This document shows, piece by piece, positions 30,701-37,078 of a stretch of 64,000 bases of DNA (position 1 is the first letter of the stretch; the number at the start of each line of letters is the position of its first letter). A program made the position numbers and the translations under genes. The DNA comes from Variovorax sp. OK212 (lineage in GTDB: Bacteria; Pseudomonadota; Gammaproteobacteria; Burkholderiales; Burkholderiaceae_C): contig NZ_FOLP01000029.1 in assembly GCF_900112425.1 (NCBI RefSeq), positions 1 to 64,000 on the forward strand, given 5' to 3'. The notes below the pieces were generated by a model. The model ran no database searches. It was not told the DNA's origin and was given only the letters and a program-made list of their open reading frames with translations.

Positions 30701-33196
30701 CTGGCGCTCCCCCACCACCACGCCGCCCAGCATGTCGCCCTCGAGCACCATGGCGTCGCCCGCGAAGACCTTCACGTCGCCCGCCTTGCGGCCTTCCGTG
30801 TAGCCGGCCTCCTTGAAGTCGGCGCCGATGATGGGCGAGCGCCACGTGGTCTTCACGCCCCAGCGCGCATGCTCGCTCGTGAACTCGCCGGCCAGGCCGG
30901 TGTAGTCGGTGTCGGACGCGGCGCGCTCCATGGTGTGCACGCGGCCGTCGGCGCCCATGAGCTTGGTGGCCGTGTTCATGCCGTCGCTGTAGCGCACCGA
31001 GCCGCCGGACACGTCGAGCACCGAGCCCGAGCGCGTGATCACCGCGCCGCCCGCGCGCAGGTCGATGCTGCCCGCGTCGGCCGAGAGCTCGCGCAGGTCG
31101 GTCTTGCCCACGCCCACCCAGCCGCTGACGTCGGCCAGCGGCGTGCCCACCCAGGCGCCCGGAACGTAGGTGACGCCGTCGGGGCCGAGCACCCATTGCA
31201 CGCCCGCCATCGGGCCGTCCTTGAACACGCCGTTCACGCGGCGGTCGACGATCACCTTCTTGCCGCGCACCCACGAGTCGAGCAGCAGCGGCGAGTCGCG
31301 CAACTCGTTGATGCGCAGCTCGGCCTCGATGAAGTTGCGCGACATTTTCACCTGCATGCCCTGCAGGCCGGCCACGCTCAGGAAGGCTTCGCTGTCGAGG
31401 TAGATGCGGCTCTCGTCGCGCAGGCTGCCGGGCTTGAAGTACGGGAACTGCGTGAACATCGGGTTGACCGCCGACTCGGCCTTGATCGTTCCCGCCGGCA
31501 CCAGCACGCCGGCCTTCGAGCGGATGTCGATCAGCTGCCCGTAGAGGCTCACGCGCCCGGGCTGGTAGCGCGTGGCGAGCGCGGAGGCCTCGATCTCGCC
31601 GGTGTCCGAGGCGTCGGGCAGGATCTGCGCGATGCTGCCTTCGCCCAGCGTCAGCGTGCCGGCCGACCAGTTGATCAGGTCGTCCACGCCGTCCGCGTAC
31701 ATGTGCGAGCCCAGGCCCCAGGCGCGCAGCAGGATCGAGCCGTTGCGGTTGTTCAGCGCGGTCGTCGAGCTCAGCACGCCCGACTGGCGCACGTCCTGCG
31801 CCTGCAGGGTGATGTTGCCGCGGTCGGCCTGCACGGTGCCGGTGTTGACCACCTCGTAGCCGACCGACTTGGCGCGAGCGGCCATCTCGGGCATGACGAC
31901 GTCACGCAGGCCGTTGACGAAGTTCACGTCGGCATAGACGGCCACGAGCTTGAGCGCGCCCTGTATCTGCCCGCCGCCGAAGGCCCAGCCCGGCACCGCC
32001 GAGGCGGCCACGTCCAGGCCGCGGGGCGCGTTCGGGTCCTGCGCGGACGGTGTCTTCAGGTAGATGTTCTCGCCGGCCGCCAGGATCACCTGGCCGTCGG
32101 GCGCGGAGATGCGCCCCGCGTTGCGCACCTTGGGCGCGAACAGCATCACCTTGCCGCCGCTGTCCGCCGCCAGCTGCGCGCCGGCGTCCACCCGGACCTC
32201 GCCGGGCGCCGCGCCGGGATCGAAGCGGTCCACGCCGCCCATGCGGTCCGGCGCGCCGCCGGTGCCGGGCTTGAAGCCCGAGTCGCCGTAGATGGCGGGC
32301 CGCTCGGCGGTGAATTCGCCGAACTGCGGAACGGCGAAGTCGTTGCCCTGGTTGGCCAGGACCTGCGCGCTGTTGATGCCCAGCTTGAACTGCTTGTCCG
32401 ACAGCGCCAGGCTCGACGCGACCAGCGAACGCGTGTTCACCTGGCTCGACCCGGTGAAGACGATGCCGTTGCGGTTGATGAGGTACACCGAGCCGTCGGC
32501 CTTGATCTGGCCCGCGATCTGGCTGGGCCGGCCGCTCGGGTCGTTGATGCGGTTGAGCGCGATCCATGCGTTGGTGCCGTCGGGCTTGGCCCCGCCCTTC
32601 TGGTCGAACTGCACCGTGGTGTTCTTGCCGACGTTGAAGCTCTCCCAGTTCAGGATCGCCTTGTCGTCGGTCTGCTTGATGCCCACCACCGTGCGGCCGC
32701 CGGCTGCTGTCTGCACCGGCGCATTGGCGTTGAGCCAGCCCGCGGTGAGGCTGTTGCCGTCCACCTTCAGGCCGCCGTCGGCCAGGCCGTCGGGAATGTC
32801 CGAGCCGCCGTTCAGCGCCGCCAGCCGCGCCGCCTCCTGCGAGGCCTGCTGCGCGGCGATGCCGCGCGCGGCCGCGTTCAGGTTGTTGATGGAGCGCTGC
32901 AGCTGCGCGTCGGCTTTCTGTTGCGCCCCCGGGTTGGTCAGCATCGATGCCGGCATGCCGTTGGGCAGCCGGCCGGTGGCCGTTGCCGTGTTCTGCGCCG
33001 CGTTCTTGGCCGCGAACCACGCGCCGCTGAAGGCCTGCTGCGCATGGGCATCCATGAGCGCGCCGTTGGCGGCAAGGACCACGGCAACGGCACGCGCGAT
33101 GGGTGCCATGCGCAACGGCCGTCCCGCCGGCATCTTCCGTTCCTGCGCGCCGTTTCTCGGCGGGGTTGCTGCGCCCTGGGGTCCGCGTGTGCTCAT
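21728..33196 (-). CDS. Giant filamentous-haemagglutinin-like two-partner-secretion exoprotein (TpsA)
   Basis: 3,822 aa from the ATG at 33196. A GTG at 33229 is in frame but would overlap the putative -10 element. An extended leader (RMAPIARAVAVVLAANGALM, cleavage near AHA52) is followed by a TPS domain (about 85-370; NRNGIVFTGSSQVNTRSLVA stands where the family has NPNGI). After that comes a very long beta-helical region rich in G-x-[IL]-x-[LV] and DVSGG repeats. An EF-hand-like loop sits near residue 2110. The C-terminal 600 residues resemble the DUF3739 region of this exoprotein group, and no toxin domain is visible at the end. It should be exported across the outer membrane by a TpsB porin, which is not in the window. 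It is preceded by sigma/FecR genes and its own promoter motif. Confidence 0.93.
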   Translation of the reverse strand: MSTRGPQGAATPPRNGAQERKMPAGRPLRMAPIARAVAVVLAANGALMDAHAQQAFSGAWFAAKNAAQNTATATGRLPNGMPASMLTNPGAQQKADAQLQRSINNLNAAARGIAAQQASQEAARLAALNGGSDIPDGLADGGLKVDGNSLTAGWLNANAPVQTAAGGRTVVGIKQTDDKAILNWESFNVGKNTTVQFDQKGGAKPDGTNAWIALNRINDPSGRPSQIAGQIKADGSVYLINRNGIVFTGSSQVNTRSLVASSLALSDKQFKLGINSAQVLANQGNDFAVPQFGEFTAERPAIYGDSGFKPGTGGAPDRMGGVDRFDPGAAPGEVRVDAGAQLAADSGGKVMLFAPKVRNAGRISAPDGQVILAAGENIYLKTPSAQDPNAPRGLDVAASAVPGWAFGGGQIQGALKLVAVYADVNFVNGLRDVVMPEMAARAKSVGYEVVNTGTVQADRGNITLQAQDVRQSGVLSSTTALNNRNGSILLRAWGLGSHMYADGVDDLINWSAGTLTLGEGSIAQILPDASDTGEIEASALATRYQPGRVSLYGQLIDIRSKAGVLVPAGTIKAESAVNPMFTQFPYFKPGSLRDESRIYLDSEAFLSVAGLQGMQVKMSRNFIEAELRINELRDSPLLLDSWVRGKKVIVDRRVNGVFKDGPMAGVQWVLGPDGVTYVPGAWVGTPLADVSGWVGVGKTDLRELSADAGSIDLRAGGAVITRSGSVLDVSGGSVRYSDGMNTATKLMGADGRVHTMERAASDTDYTGLAGEFTSEHARWGVKTTWRSPIIGADFKEAGYTEGRKAGDVKVFAGDAMVLEGDMLGGVVVGERQSKNPGASKGGRLELGENTPDGRPWSPGTIVVSHDPRRLAQDFDARARLGEDFYVQVKPDELKSRKLTFLSDDMLSDSGMGTIVLNTINGDFELAKGAVLNLSPGASLSVAGTEGSTRDIRIQGQIRAPGGKIGLSSVNGVLEVGEQGRLDASGQWINSWRDGVSPSAWAIDGGAITLNVGKISAHRDAVFDVSGGGRVDRGNKGLPTLRVGDAGSISLTGVTPDLDLGALDMRAHAAGSAGRLALQAASQVQIGGTAPAVPTVPTASASQPDDPAAGVALLPAGLFGERGFGNVSVSVRGEGNGIVVPEGVTVSQQATHIDLNGFAWRDLPSGRNLADVAPLGVLRPEERAARAPASLALGAENGPIRIARGATVRTDTGGSLLLNAGGELGALTVAGRLEAPAGRIGLSSSKVTLEAGGELLARGVPLIHVDSTGRRVGEVRDGGTVTVQAGDLRLEKDALIDVSGATGTIDAVADAGPSGTRVPRPAQAITLDSNGGLIEITGKGLVESRMRGEAGGPGGIGGRIRVNMTAASGPNGSPLEQLERVVQDPDCYGFFVDGVCSDPKQGLDFDWAPGLRSWGYDIAGPMILPSSLLARLADTKELVMSDRLGSPGVPGPLDPAQFGLSEQTLDNFRDTLFSGDLLRDLLQKPGQQFALTLRPQSFKDGGFADLALVNGSQGAIRLDNANLALGRSILLQGPIVGHAGSTSSLRAPRIVLSAIPGASAALAPAPSATPGASGAAAAGQLTVAGSLIDISASDEQGQFQAGTVRITGFGRTVLEAGEIRMGGALPTQISEETRLQVNLDVDGHLALNAGQVYPASAMTGVIRAGDSITVERMGDAGGAPLSAGGSLRLEAPVIAQNGVLRAPLGQIELNAGERLSLGAGSLTSVSGAGLTVPYGTLSNNEHWHDPSKGVDVTNPSSGSLVAPPEKRITMKSPDVALAQGAVVDIAGGGDLHASEFVPGPGGSHDVLSMPGMYAILPGQAGAAPAGAAAAGQRVWLAGGPGLAAGWYNLLPARYALLPGAFAVQATGKAWGGAPAPATLAPDGSLVMQGRSGNTYGGNQDAQATAWRVMSGGTLRRYSEYNEATANDFFSSEAFKLTQYRLTGQNVVTPRLPRDGGAVVFDAGRRLLLDGTLRSAPVAGGRGGLVDIAGKKIAIVGSGQDSASLQADGYLVIDSTSLSNFGAGSLLVGGKRQGNALGLELDVTATDIVVRNNEGSELFGPEIILAASDKVAIEAGSRVSAKGPSARSSGTLSVKPRVAAVYTDPDGNLDDNSDGVIDAKDAVDDVLTSPARDWGALVRLSTGDAVKVIRQGVDISRGGLVAIGAGAVVNGDAALLIDATRTTELAASAQIAGTDLSVAAGRIGFGGGTEGMVLGSGALAQLANSKRLTLRSYSDFDFYGSLDLGAAGLKSLTFDGAAFVGRGAGDVVIKGESIALVNSSGGTGVPAGTGAGGFTLDAATLVLGAGRKTFSGFGGVTLSGRDAIVGEGAGGIDAGATPLTLNTPLLTGRGGAVQSIATAGALQVVAPADGAGAPFDVLESLGLRLGLTGRSIAFTGRAVALGGSIDMTATGGNLVLGQGAVIDVGGSAKQFFDVAEYADAGRIGLSAVGGDVRLEAGSRLNLAAHPGGGDAGTLSLASSQGGTVLLNGQIAAQAGGNGGKAGSFALDIEALPDFAGVSQRLNDAGFNRSRQFRIRQGDVALGGFTQVEDFGLTADRGSIDISGTVDARSAYGGAIRITAGNGVAMQAGAQLLAGATGSLGNGRVTLEASGGQLNLLGGLIDVTGNEGGKVRLRAQQNAAHDDLAVAALNTAVTGARSAVLEGVSVYDVKDYDGATVDSVKADAIADAGRFRAASAAVAGRLGTRLDVMPGIEIRSAGDLALNSDWNLFSDFSGAREGTLTLRAGGNLAINGHLSDGFDAADRGGVLQAGPSWSLRLVAGGQLDSADAMALKPLAAQAAGTGSITVGTANTAVPSDSDPAPDNGAGKLVRTGTGDLEVRAGRDLRLAHKESVIYTAGRKDTTVWSDFSTANPNASYGVEGGNLAIGAQGSIESVPSGQHFTEWLNRQGNVNAQRFFGEYTNGEYGVGPDGVYGPVIHAPEQSSWWIDFGRFQQGVGALGGGNVTVDAGGDLRNLLVALPTHMRMRGGRSASEAMTMEMRNGGAMTVQAGGAIRGGQYYVARGAGDIRAGETAIGHTFTLTRDDNNGGLTKSSYTAAPVLALGDATLSLRTAGDLRLQTVIDPLLVNYGEGLRNDGQLLNYGAFMSGYTDRSALRLVSTGGNITLVNRATFIFRDLVLNSFATDTLVGFGGNRYPARFSAAAVNGGIAIDGPLYVLPGTTNDVKLVAKNDIRFDAQLVMSYATPAMMPTGFMPSGANTPFNQMNMEDLLDNLINPALSSPVNDKYLRSVNNPDVLPLANDFEPSRIYASQGSIVGLDVKANEQTWVRAGTDIRGVRMAGRNLRGSDVTLLEAGNDILAVESVRPLNRDNGSAAGLTGNIELQGPGTLVLAAGRDLYADNLQVQTLGNQRYDANNRALPETQVKGLPERGAAITAMAGLNAAAGYEAFTRAYLDPAAVASMPDYLKARTADGSVLPIYLVDQLETRAGGQEKTVRRGLVSYMAGITGEKLEPLDAWARFQQLPQLAQQQFLRQVYLLELREAGRDQNEPGTGGLPRNGGYNRGYAAIKTLFPGEQWKGDVTANTLMLRTMAGGDIDVLTPGGGLQVAALGATVPAGYGLVTLASGHIGIFARDDVTVNQSRILSFVPEVTRQGSDQIIWATLGDIDAGRGSKTLRVPSAPEVSTDLDGVTVIREKSDMSGSGIGTVGDGDVDLVAPGGTVNAGDAGLRVAGNLNIAALQVLNADNIQVKGETKGLPVVAAVNIGALTNASSAAAQATAAAQDAVQRERAAARQALASVFTVRVLGFGNEPMPGGDVAPPPRPGLQSGAQVGYDPMNPVQVVGMGRKIDPAHWANLSSDELRRLRQDR

Positions 33197-33229
33197 GAGT
33201 CGTTCTGCCCGAAAGTTGAGTCGATGCAC

Positions 33230-33260
33230 TAAGACGAACAGGCGCCCCTGTACCCCGCAA
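33230..33260 (-). promoter_or_regulatory. Putative ECF promoter of the giant exoprotein gene
   Basis: On the minus strand: TTGCGGGGT (33260-33252), 13 bases, TTCGTCTTA (33238-33230). The same two blocks occur upstream of fecR (34421-34450). CGTC-type -10 elements are known for FecI-like sigma factors. The position leaves a short leader of about 25-30 bases before the ATG at 33196. Confidence 0.7.
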
Positions 33261-33308
33261 CTTATTTTTCGCGCCGGCGCGCGTGGGCGCTCGCGACGCG
33301 GCGCGGGC

Positions 33309-34319
33309 TCAGCTGAGCACGATCACCCCGCCCGGCAGCGAGCGCGCGTCGAGATCGAAGGCGTGCTGCAGCTGCGCCAGCGCCAGGTCGAGCGATGCGA
33401 TGTAGAAGCTCCCGGTGACGCGCCGGTCGCGCGCCGCGGCGTTCATCAGCATCACGCGGCCGGGCCGGTAGCGGTTGATCTCGTCGAGCACATCCGACAG
33501 CCGCGTCTGCGTGAACACCAGTTCGCCCTTGCGCCAGGCGGACAGGTTCGCCGGGCCGACCGGGGCCACGCTGCTCACCGCACCGGCGTCATAGACCGCC
33601 TGCTGGTGGGCCCGCAGCTCACGCGTGCCCGCGGGGTGCTCCATGCGCACCGTGCCCTCGATGCAGGTCACGCAGACCTTGCCCTGCAGGTAGCGGACCT
33701 CGAAGCGCCCCGCGTCGGTCAGGCTGCGGCCGGCACCGGCGGTGACGCCGAAGGGCCGGCCGCCGCGGCCCGCGCCCGTCAGGTCGATGGCCGCTTCGCC
33801 CGCGAGCAGGTCGATTCCCGTGGTCTCGTCGCCCGCCGTCTGCCGCCGGATGCGGGTCTGGGTGTTCAGGGTGACCTGGATGCGGTCCGTCAGCTGCACC
33901 AGCAGCTGCTCGCCCGTGGCGGTGCGGTAGTCGGCACCCCACTCGGCCGGCGCCGGCCACAGGCCGGCGGGCGGGCGGAACACGGCCACGCCGGCCACAC
34001 CGGCCACCGCGGCCGCGCTGACGGCCGCGCCCAGGAAGGCCCGGCGCGGCAAGGCCGGCTTGTGTCGATGGCGCTCATGGAATGCGGCCGCCTCGGGGTT
34101 GGAGCGCAGCAGCCGGGCCGACGCCGGGCCGATCTCGGCCCATTGCGCCTTGGCCTCGCCGAAGGCCGCGGGGTGCGCCGGGTCGCGGGCCAGCCAGCGC
34201 TTGAAGCGCTGCGCATCCTGCGGCTTCACCGCGCCCGAATGGAGCAGGCGCAGCCAGCCCCACGCCTGCTGGCGCCGCTCGTCGGCCTGGAGGGCGAGGT
34301 CGTCTACGGATGTCGTCAT
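33309..34319 (-). CDS. FecR-family anti-sigma/sensor protein
   Basis: 336 aa from the ATG at 34319; a GTG nine codons upstream is less likely. The cytoplasmic N-terminus (about 1-80; WGWLRLLHSGAVKPQDAQRFKRWL) is the DUF4880-type sigma-binding region with its conserved tryptophans. One membrane segment follows (RRAFLGAAVSAAAVAGVAGV), then the periplasmic FecR domain (YRTATGEQLLVQL, LLAGEAAIDL, VRYLQGKVCVTCIEGTVRME) and a C-terminal STN-like part (FTQTRLSDVLDEINRYRPGRV). FecR proteins receive a signal in the periplasm and free or activate the partner ECF factor. It lies between the ECF gene at 34454 and the giant exoprotein gene, and has its own promoter motif. Confidence 0.93.
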   Translation of the reverse strand: MTTSVDDLALQADERRQQAWGWLRLLHSGAVKPQDAQRFKRWLARDPAHPAAFGEAKAQWAEIGPASARLLRSNPEAAAFHERHRHKPALPRRAFLGAAVSAAAVAGVAGVAVFRPPAGLWPAPAEWGADYRTATGEQLLVQLTDRIQVTLNTQTRIRRQTAGDETTGIDLLAGEAAIDLTGAGRGGRPFGVTAGAGRSLTDAGRFEVRYLQGKVCVTCIEGTVRMEHPAGTRELRAHQQAVYDAGAVSSVAPVGPANLSAWRKGELVFTQTRLSDVLDEINRYRPGRVMLMNAAARDRRVTGSFYIASLDLALAQLQHAFDLDARSLPGGVIVLS

Positions 34320-34420
34320 GGTGTCAGGCGCCACGGCCGCGGCCACGGCGCTGCTGGCCGGGTACTTTGTCGGGGCCTTGGCCCGGTGCGCGGCGGGGGG
34401 CGATTCGGTTCTTCACACCG

Positions 34421-34450
34421 TATGACGAATGGCAACGCGCGACCCCGCAA
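34421..34450 (-). promoter_or_regulatory. Putative ECF promoter of fecR
   Basis: On the minus strand: TTGCGGGGT (34450-34442), 12 bases, TTCGTCATA (34429-34421). It shares both blocks with the site at 33230-33260 and begins 4 bases beyond the ECF stop codon. It lies about 100 bases before the fecR ATG. This suggests fecR is transcribed separately from the stn-sigma pair. Confidence 0.65.
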
Positions 34451-34453
34451 AAT

Positions 34454-34984
34454 TTATTCGTCATGGCTCATCCTGGCGCTCAGGTAGTCGTGCGCGCTCT
34501 TCAGTTCGTATTCGACGGTTCGCAACGAAACGCCCAGGCGCCTGGCCGCCTCGGGTTGCGTGAGCCCCTCCATGTGCACCAGCACGACGACCTCGCGCCG
34601 CCGCGCGGGCATGCGGTCCAGCAACCGGACCACCGCATCGAGCTGCGAACGCGCCTCGACCGTCCGCGCGGGGCCGGGCGCCGTGTCGGCGAGCTCCATC
34701 AGCGCGTCGACTTCGTCGAAGGGCAGGTTCCGGCTCTGGCGCCGCTGGATGTCCAGCGCAATATTGAAGGCCATGCGCACGAGGTAGCCGCCGGGCTTGC
34801 GGATCGGGCCGTCTTCGGTCCTTGCCTCTTCGTTCTTGCCCTGGTCGTTCACGCGCAGCCAGGTGTCGTGCAGCGCGTCCTCCGCCAGGTCCGTGTTGCG
34901 CAACGCCCGCCCCAGCTGGCGCTTGAGGGCGTCGTAGTGCCTGGACAGGTAGTCCATCAGGACGGGGCGCGTGTCTTCGGCCAT
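34454..34984 (-). CDS. ECF RNA polymerase sigma factor, FecI-like
   Basis: 176 aa from the ATG at 34984. The longer open frame upstream overlaps the STN gene and is not coding. Region 2: YLSRHYDALKRQLGRALRNT, AEDALHDTWLRVND and GGYLVRMAFNIALDIQRRQ. Region 4: LLDRMPARRREVVVLVHMEG and EAARRLGVSLRTVEYELKSA. The ATG is separated from the STN gene's stop by 2 bases. It is the likely user of the CGTC-type promoters at 34421 and 33230, with FecR (33309) as cognate regulator. Confidence 0.92.
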   Translation of the reverse strand: MAEDTRPVLMDYLSRHYDALKRQLGRALRNTDLAEDALHDTWLRVNDQGKNEEARTEDGPIRKPGGYLVRMAFNIALDIQRRQSRNLPFDEVDALMELADTAPGPARTVEARSQLDAVVRLLDRMPARRREVVVLVHMEGLTQPEAARRLGVSLRTVEYELKSAHDYLSARMSHDE

Positions 34985-34986
34985 GC

Positions 34987-35805
34987 TCACGACGCTTCGC
35001 TGGCGGCCGCGCCGCGGCAGCGCGTTCCACCGCGCGAATCCGTGGGCAGGACCAGCAGCGTCAAGGGCTGCGGCAGGTCCGGCGGCGGCGATTGCGCGAG
35101 GTGCACGCGCTGCAGGGTCTCCACCATCGCCGCATCCCTGGCGGCGTCGCCGGTGGAGCCGAGCAGGCGCGGCCGCCGGAGCTGGCCCGTGGCATCCACC
35201 TCGAAGCGCAACAGCGAGCGATACGTTCCCGGCCGCGTGCGGGCGTTGTCGCACAGCGCTTCCCAGACCTGCGCCTGCACCAGGCCCGGGTAGCCGTCCA
35301 GGCTTCCGAGGCCGGATGCGCGCGGAGCGGTCGCGGCAGCGCCGGCCGCCTTCAGCGACAGCGTGACGCCGGAACCCGTGTGGACCTTCTCCGCGACCAG
35401 GCCGGTGCCGTCCAGCAGCAGCCGAAGGGCGGCGTCGGGCGAATACAGGCCGCGCACGGCGCTCGATGTCAGCTCGCCCAGAATCTCGCTGCGAAAAAGC
35501 GCGGGCTGGCGGGTGAGCGCGGCATAGCGCTTGAGCGCATCGCCCAGCGGCTGGGCCGGGATGTCGAAGTCGAGCGGCCGGTCGGCGGCTTGGGGCGCGA
35601 GGTCCACCGGCGGCTCGCCGTCGTGCAGCGGCGGCGCGGGCGCGTCAGCCGCGCAGGCTGCACCCGCAAGCCGGAAGAGCACCAGCCCGCAGAGCACCGC
35701 CCTGCGGCATGTCACGCCGACGATACGCGCAGGCACGCGGCTCAACCCCGGCGCGCCGTGCTGCCGCGAACATCGGCATGGCTGCCGCAACGCTGCGGGT
35801 GCCAT
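34987..35805 (-). CDS. Periplasmic STN-domain signalling protein with TonB-C-like tail
   Basis: 272 aa from the ATG at 35805. A GTG at 35736 would place the signal peptide (VTCRRAVLCGLVLFRLAGAACAA) nearer the N-terminus and is a real alternative. The STN (secretin/TonB N-terminal) domain is at about 78-152: LDFDIPAQPLGDALKRYAAL, SSAVRGLYSPDAALRLLLDG and VTLSLKAAG. The C-terminal part (about 170-255; YRSLLRFEVDATGQLRRPRL and GDAARDAAMVETLQ) resembles TonB C-terminal domains. There is no outer-membrane barrel. In Fec-type systems the STN domain is the N-terminal plug extension of the receptor and touches FecR. Here it is a separate protein, translationally coupled to the sigma factor. Confidence 0.82.
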   Translation of the reverse strand: MAPAALRQPCRCSRQHGAPGLSRVPARIVGVTCRRAVLCGLVLFRLAGAACAADAPAPPLHDGEPPVDLAPQAADRPLDFDIPAQPLGDALKRYAALTRQPALFRSEILGELTSSAVRGLYSPDAALRLLLDGTGLVAEKVHTGSGVTLSLKAAGAAATAPRASGLGSLDGYPGLVQAQVWEALCDNARTRPGTYRSLLRFEVDATGQLRRPRLLGSTGDAARDAAMVETLQRVHLAQSPPPDLPQPLTLLVLPTDSRGGTRCRGAAASEAS

Positions 35806-35947
35806 GGCAAGGTGAAGGTTCGAGTCGGCAAGGAATGCGCGCCATTCGGGAAACTTGCATGCTGTCACCGCCGTGTGACGGCCGCGTTGCAACCAAGGTG
35901 TTCAATACCCGCGCGCGGCACGAAAGCCACATGGCGGCAGGCCCCCT

Positions 35948-36853
35948 TCAATTGAACATGCCGCGCACCGCCCTGAGCGGCCGGGTCACGCGCCATGAGA
36001 ACGATCCGGCCAGTTGCCGCACCATCGTCTCGGACTGCGCGAGCCGGTGCGCGAGCGCCTGGTTCGCCACGGCCAGCGCACGGGCCTGCAGCTCCATGGA
36101 CGTCGCCGCGCCATGAACGGCCGAACGGCGCGCGCTCTCGAGTTCGTGCCGCTGCACGACCGCATCGCCCAGGCCGCTGAAGACCGCCTTGGCACGCCGT
36201 GCGCCTTCGGCGTCATGCGCCAGGTCCAGCAGCTGGCGCACACCCGCCGCCACCTGCGTGCCGACCTGCAGCACGCCCAGGCCCGACGCATGATCGAACT
36301 CGAAGTGCGGATGGCGCGGGGAAATCTCGCGCCAGTAGCGCCAGACCCCGAAGCCCCGCTCGCGGACCGCCGTGTCGTGGAACAACACGATGGCGCGGTC
36401 GGACAGCTTGGGCAGCCACGTCTCGAAATCGTGTCTGACGGCCTCGTAGGTGTGCAGGCCGTCGATGTGCAGCAGGTCGATCGAACCGTCCGCGAACGAC
36501 GAGACCGCCTCGTCGAAGCCGGTGCGCATCAACTGCGAGAAGCCCGCGAAGTGACGCGCGTTGAAGCCCGAGAGGTCGCGGTACACGTCCTCGCCATAGG
36601 CGCCCGCGTGCGCGTCGCCTTGCCAGGTGTCTATCGCATGGCACTGCGTGGGGAGTTGCTCCGCGCGCACCGTCTGGCAGAAGGCGGCGTAGGACATGCC
36701 GCGGTGCGTTCCAAGCTCGACGAACCGGTTCGGCCGCGCCACGGCCGTCAACCAGGCGGCGAAAGGCGCATGTCCGATCCAGGCGCTGTCTACCAGGCGC
36801 TCGGGGCGAATGAACATCGCCATGTGGGGCTCGATGCCTATGAGTGTCGTCAT
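35948..36853 (-). CDS. Class I SAM-dependent methyltransferase-like protein
   Basis: 301 aa from the ATG at 36853 (MTTLIGIEPHMAMFIRPERL); 17 codons upstream are open but unlikely. The methyltransferase_24-like core shows RFVELGTHRGMSYAAFCQTV (SAM-binding loop), CHAIDTWQGD and IDLLHIDGLHTYEAVRHDFE with an acidic metal-site-like pair. The C-terminus has a helical segment and SFSWRVTRPLRAVRG, a tail common in proteins of polysaccharide clusters. It runs co-directionally 142 bases upstream of the STN gene. A surface-glycan link is inference. Confidence 0.75.
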   Translation of the reverse strand: MTTLIGIEPHMAMFIRPERLVDSAWIGHAPFAAWLTAVARPNRFVELGTHRGMSYAAFCQTVRAEQLPTQCHAIDTWQGDAHAGAYGEDVYRDLSGFNARHFAGFSQLMRTGFDEAVSSFADGSIDLLHIDGLHTYEAVRHDFETWLPKLSDRAIVLFHDTAVRERGFGVWRYWREISPRHPHFEFDHASGLGVLQVGTQVAAGVRQLLDLAHDAEGARRAKAVFSGLGDAVVQRHELESARRSAVHGAATSMELQARALAVANQALAHRLAQSETMVRQLAGSFSWRVTRPLRAVRGMFN

Positions 36854-37078
36854 GGGGGTCCGTTGTTTCCGGGGGGTGTTATGCAGACGGGTGAGCGGCG
36901 CCACGAATGACGTTTGTCATAAAACCTTCACGGAATCGCTTCGGCAGGCCCACCGGCGACGAACACGCCCGCGCGTCGGGTGGCGCGGGATCACGACCAG
37001 CCTGGGCGACACGGCTTTCACGCGGTCGGGCACCGACGGCGCGGGCCGGTGCCAGGCGCGTGCGGCCTGGCGCGCCTG

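Noticed and set aside
33197..33229. GTG start for the exoprotein 11 codons upstream
   Set aside because: It would abut or overlap the -10 block of the putative ECF promoter, leaving no leader. The ATG at 33196 fits better.
21596..33232. A 3,878-codon open frame on the plus strand opposite the giant exoprotein
   Set aside because: It is a His/Arg/Ala/Val-rich shadow caused by high GC at third positions. It has no domain, and the minus-strand frame has signal peptide, TPS domain and repeats.
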